From NCBI GenBank assembly GCA_031255495.1, contig JAIRSK010000060.1, positions 1 through 16,480 on the forward strand: DNA of 16,480 nt, read 5' to 3'. Each line of letters starts with the position of its first letter. Position 1 is the first letter of the stretch. Below the pieces are notes generated by a model. The model searched no databases and had not been told where the DNA came from. It saw nothing but the letters and a program-made list of their open reading frames with translations. The DNA comes from Endomicrobiellum devescovinae. Lineage in GTDB: Bacteria > Elusimicrobiota > Endomicrobiia > Endomicrobiales > Endomicrobiaceae. The translations under genes were made by a program, and so were the position numbers. Below, in pieces: positions 15,086 to 16,480 of this stretch.

Positions 15086-15220
15086 TTTGATATAAAGAGT
15101 ATCGGAAATAGCAAGATGTCTTTTACTATCAATGCTTTTTTGTGGTTCTAACCTTAAATATTCTCTTTCTATTTCTTTATAATCTTTACGAATAAATTCT
15201 AACCATTCGTTCGCTGTCAT
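15074..15220 (-). pseudogene. 48-codon reading frame ending inside tRNA-His, probable gene fragment
   Basis: Read from ATG at 15220, the frame gives a 48-residue charged, helix-like peptide starting MTANEWLEFIRKDYKEI and ending YIKWGG. Its stop codon lies within the 3' acceptor arm of tRNA-His, so the last four or so codons are tRNA sequence. The composition (many E, K, R, aliphatics, one W pair) looks like real coding sequence, unlike the AT-rich noise around it. There is no convincing ribosome site. The simplest reading is the 5' end of a gene cut off where it meets the tRNA gene, as after integration or deletion at a tRNA. I do not recognise the family; a genuine small protein is possible. 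Confidence 0.4.
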
Positions 15221-15310
15221 ATCCAAAATTCCATTGTTAATATAAAAATTAAAATTTTAAATCGTTTTTTTATTTAAGTAAAATTAAGGTTATCGTCGTA
15301 GAGATATTTT

Positions 15311-15535
15311 GTGAAGAAAGATTTTAGGAAAACAAAGTTAAATTATATTGTTAAGATTAGTATTTTTTAGCGAAATGGGCTTATAGATAAAATAAAGTTA
15401 TCGTTGCTGTTAGAGTTTTGTTAGAAGTTAGAGCGGAGTGAATAATAGCTTTTTTGTTGGGAAAGACCAAGTGGTAAAATTGAGTTAAGGAAAAGTATCG
15501 TAAAAATCTTCGGTATCATAGGCAAATTATTATAA
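15311..15535 (+). pseudogene. Frame-broken coding remnant, possibly an IS30-type transposase start
   Basis: From a GTG at 15311 one frame gives VKKDFRKTKLNYIVKISIF, then stop, and continues with stops scattered. Fragments that look protein-like alternate between two frames: IIAFLLGKTK (15442-15471), RPSGKIELRKS (15464-15496, other frame) and YRKNLRYH (15496-15519). Joined in order they resemble the helix-turn-helix of IS30-family transposases (IA..LG...STI.REL). No terminal inverted repeats or remaining catalytic part are visible. The similarity is judged by eye over about 30 residues and could be chance. The rest of 15086-15540 holds only AT-rich sequence and a TTAAAATTTTAA palindrome near 15248. 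Confidence 0.22.
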
Positions 15536-15536
15536 C

Positions 15537-15570
15537 AAAAAACCTATGCAATATTATTATATTGCATAGG
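15537..15570 (-). terminator. Intrinsic terminator of the small exported-protein gene
   Basis: A perfect 12-bp stem (15559-15570 with 15543-15554, arms CCTATGCAATAT and its complement) with a 4-nt loop is followed on the minus strand by six T (15542-15537). It lies about 40 nt after the stop of the reverse-strand gene at 15610, and faces away from the degenerate + strand region, which it also insulates. Confidence 0.9.
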
Positions 15571-15609
15571 AATATTAACGTTATTGCTAATTATTATGCT
15601 ATATCACGA

Positions 15610-15912
15610 CTACATTCCTCTCATAATTTCCGCAAATTCGGCTGCTCTCTTACCAAGCTCTAGTCTAGTGTTAGGGTCAGCAGTAGCATATGCTCTGCCA
15701 AAAGAAAAATGGCTAAATACCCTAGTTGTAGCTCCAACTATTTTTGCCTGCAGTGCCGGTGCACTACATTTTAACACTTGCCAGGAAATGTAGCCAACAA
15801 CGGCTACGCCGATCCCAACTTGACACACAGTTTGTATAGTGTCAAAAAATGCAAAAGATTGGGAATAACATAAACAAATAGCTAAGCAGATTCCTAAAAT
15901 TTTCTTTTTCAT
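15610..15912 (-). CDS. Small exported protein of unknown function
   Basis: A 100-residue protein I do not recognise. The ATG at 15912 is fixed by an almost ideal ribosome site, AAGGAGGTGAT, ending 7 nt upstream; the frame remains open further upstream but those codons are promoter and leader. Residues 1-20 form a signal peptide (MKKKILGICLAIC..., cleavage likely after SFA). A second hydrophobic stretch, VGIGVAVVGYISW, is flanked by two cysteines (about residues 28 and 43), and may insert in the membrane or be packed by a disulfide. The C-terminal half is polar: FGRAYATADPNTRLELGKRAAEFAE. Promoter, strong ribosome site and perfect terminator mark it as an independently and probably strongly expressed gene. 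Candidates such as a small pilin-like or holin-like protein cannot be supported. Confidence 0.78.
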   Translation of the reverse strand: MKKKILGICLAICLCYSQSFAFFDTIQTVCQVGIGVAVVGYISWQVLKCSAPALQAKIVGATTRVFSHFSFGRAYATADPNTRLELGKRAAEFAEIMRGM

Positions 15913-15949
15913 AAATTTATCACCTCCTTTTAAAGTTATTAAATAAAAT

Positions 15950-15978
15950 ATTATAAGATATATATAAAAAAAGGTAAA
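15950..15978 (-). promoter_or_regulatory. Promoter of the small exported-protein gene
   Basis: On the minus strand TTTACC (15978-15973) and a perfect TATAAT (15955-15950) are separated by 17 bp. Initiation near 15943 would give a leader of about 30 nt that contains the strong ribosome site. Confidence 0.6.
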
Positions 15979-16083
15979 ATTTTTGTAAATTATTTGTATA
16001 ATCTCGCAATATATTAGACTTTTTAAAAAATAGCAAAAAACATTAATGACACTGCTGAACATTTAATAAAAAAATTGATTTTC

Positions 16084-16193
16084 GTTTTTGTATAGTTTTA
16101 ACTGCAAAAAAAGATAAAAACGTTGGTTTATAAGTCAAGATATCAGCGATAAACTCGTATTTTTGAGAAAATTGCGATGTGGTTTTTGTATAG
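16084..16193 (+). repeat. 12-bp direct repeat GTTTTTGTATAG
   Basis: Exact copies of GTTTTTGTATAG lie at 16084-16095 and 16182-16193, 98 bp apart. Each ends in a TATAG-type -10-like sequence, but neither has a good -35. Chance is possible in such AT-rich DNA. Confidence 0.4.
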
Positions 16194-16251
16194 GGAATGA
16201 ACATTGAAATGATTAACCTTAGCAGTCTTGTTACACTGTTTTTATCTTTTT
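16108..16251. repeat. 144-bp segment bounded by 14-bp inverted repeats
   Basis: AAAAAGATAAAAAC (16108-16121) and its exact complement GTTTTTATCTTTTT (16238-16251) bound a segment that holds no gene beyond an unlikely 18-codon frame at 16197. I see no clean target-site duplication. It may be a small MITE-like relic, a transcribed long hairpin, or chance given the AT bias. The rest of 15913-16401 contains only the promoter and leader elements listed separately. Confidence 0.4.
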
Positions 16252-16291
16252 AATGGGTTTTAATATACTATTTATTTTCTAAATCTTAAAG

Positions 16292-16300
16292 TGCTAAAAT
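16292..16300 (+). promoter_or_regulatory. Candidate extended -10 promoter of the last gene
   Basis: TGCTAAAAT is an extended -10 (hexamer TAAAAT at 16295-16300). No good -35 is seen. Initiation near 16307 would give a leader of about 95 nt before the ATG at 16402. Confidence 0.35.
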
Positions 16301-16349
16301 TCAGACTAATGATGATCGCCAGAAGTGAGTCAAGTTGCACAATGATCAA

Positions 16350-16367
16350 CAGAAATTAAAATTTCTG
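16350..16367 (+). promoter_or_regulatory. Leader hairpin just upstream of two ribosome-site-like motifs
   Basis: CAGAAAT and ATTTCTG form a perfect 7-bp stem with a 4-nt loop TAAA. It is followed by AAGGAG at 16371-16376 and AGGAG at 16391-16395; only the second is correctly spaced from the start codon. There is no T-run, so it is not a terminator. It may stabilise the leader or tune translation. Confidence 0.35.
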
Positions 16368-16401
16368 ACGAAGGAGAATAAAATTTATAGAGGAGAAGAG
16401 C

Positions 16402-16480
16402 ATGAAAAAATTATCATTTAAAAGTTTAATCATGTTGTTAGCGGTTGTGGTATTATTTAACGGGGTATCGTTTGCACAAG
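16402..16480 (+). CDS. Exported protein, N-terminus only (cut by window end)
   Basis: Only the first 26 codons are present. They encode a clear signal peptide: a basic start MKKLSFKS, a hydrophobic core LIMLLAVVVLFNG and a likely cleavage after SFA, just before Gln26. AGGAG at 16391-16395 sits 6 nt before the ATG and fixes the start. The mature protein lies beyond the window, so no function can be given. It points away from the small exported-protein gene at 15912, and the two are separated by about 490 nt of repeats and leader sequence. Confidence 0.75.
   Translation, partial: MKKLSFKSLIMLLAVVVLFNGVSFAQ

Noticed and set aside
15420..15530. Minus-strand 32-codon frame starting MIPKIFTILFL, signal-peptide-like
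   Set aside because: No ribosome site or promoter; it is the complement of the degenerate remnant and hydrophobic runs are common in AT-rich DNA.
15584..15793. 69-codon + strand frame opposite the small exported protein
   Set aside because: It is a shadow of the reverse-strand gene, which has promoter, ribosome site and terminator.
15913..16062. 50-residue hydrophobic extension of the small exported protein
   Set aside because: It covers the promoter and ribosome site, is very AT-rich, and the ATG at 15912 begins exactly at a signal peptide.
16197..16253. 18-codon hydrophobic frame after TATAGGG
   Set aside because: Too short, overlaps the inverted repeat end, and initiation would be too close to the -10-like box.
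1..16480. CRISPR array, retron, toxin-antitoxin or other defence system
   Set aside because: No regularly spaced repeats, reverse transcriptase, Cas-like or paired toxin genes were seen.

Overview
The window is a gene-dense, AT-rich bacterial segment with compact operons on both strands up to about position 15085, followed by 1.4 kb of sparse, partly degenerate sequence. The low GC content, the order of housekeeping genes (def-fmt-trxA-trxB-polA-coaE, rho, nadD-yqeK-LCP-rsfS, tsaB-tsaE-thiL, comEC) and the decayed accessory end suggest a member of Elusimicrobiota, perhaps a termite-gut Endomicrobium-type symbiont. That assignment is inference from gene content; there is no rRNA here to test it.

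Layout. (1) 58-6126, + strand: a promoter directly abutting def, then def, fmt, trxA, trxB, polA and coaE, with start/stop overlaps at def/fmt, trxB/polA and polA/coaE. It covers N-formyl group addition and removal, thiol-disulfide redox, DNA repair synthesis and the last step of CoA synthesis. (2) 6127-7663: a 182-nt spacer, then rho, closed by a strong intrinsic terminator. (3) 7662-11237, + strand: a BatE-like exported TPR/SH3 protein, nadD, yqeK, a membrane LCP/LytR_C-type protein and rsfS, all overlapping their neighbours. nadD-yqeK-rsfS is a classic conserved cluster. RsfS here carries a long lysine-rich tail. (4) 13368-11289, - strand: thiL, tsaE, tsaB, covering thiamine diphosphate synthesis and two of the partners for tRNA t6A37 modification. 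The operon is divergent from comEC (13410-14813, +), which encodes the membrane channel part of ComEC but no metallo-beta-lactamase domain. (5) 14865-15085: a sigma70-type promoter and tRNA-Arg(TCT) and tRNA-His(GTG). (6) 15074-16480: a small reverse-strand reading frame that runs into tRNA-His, a frame-broken coding remnant, a small exported protein with a textbook promoter, ribosome site and terminator, a segment bounded by inverted repeats, and the first 26 codons of another exported protein cut by the window end.

The most notable observations are: three genes (def, thiL, comEC) whose -10 boxes lie 9-10 nt before the start codon with no ribosome site, indicating leaderless mRNAs; a Pol I with a dead proofreading site and Glu-to-Asp changes in polymerase motifs A and C; the histone-H1-like tail on RsfS; an LCP-like protein that appears to lack the catalytic arginine motif; and the decayed zone beside tRNA-His. 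I found no CRISPR array, intact transposon, recognisable defence system or clearly new multi-gene system.
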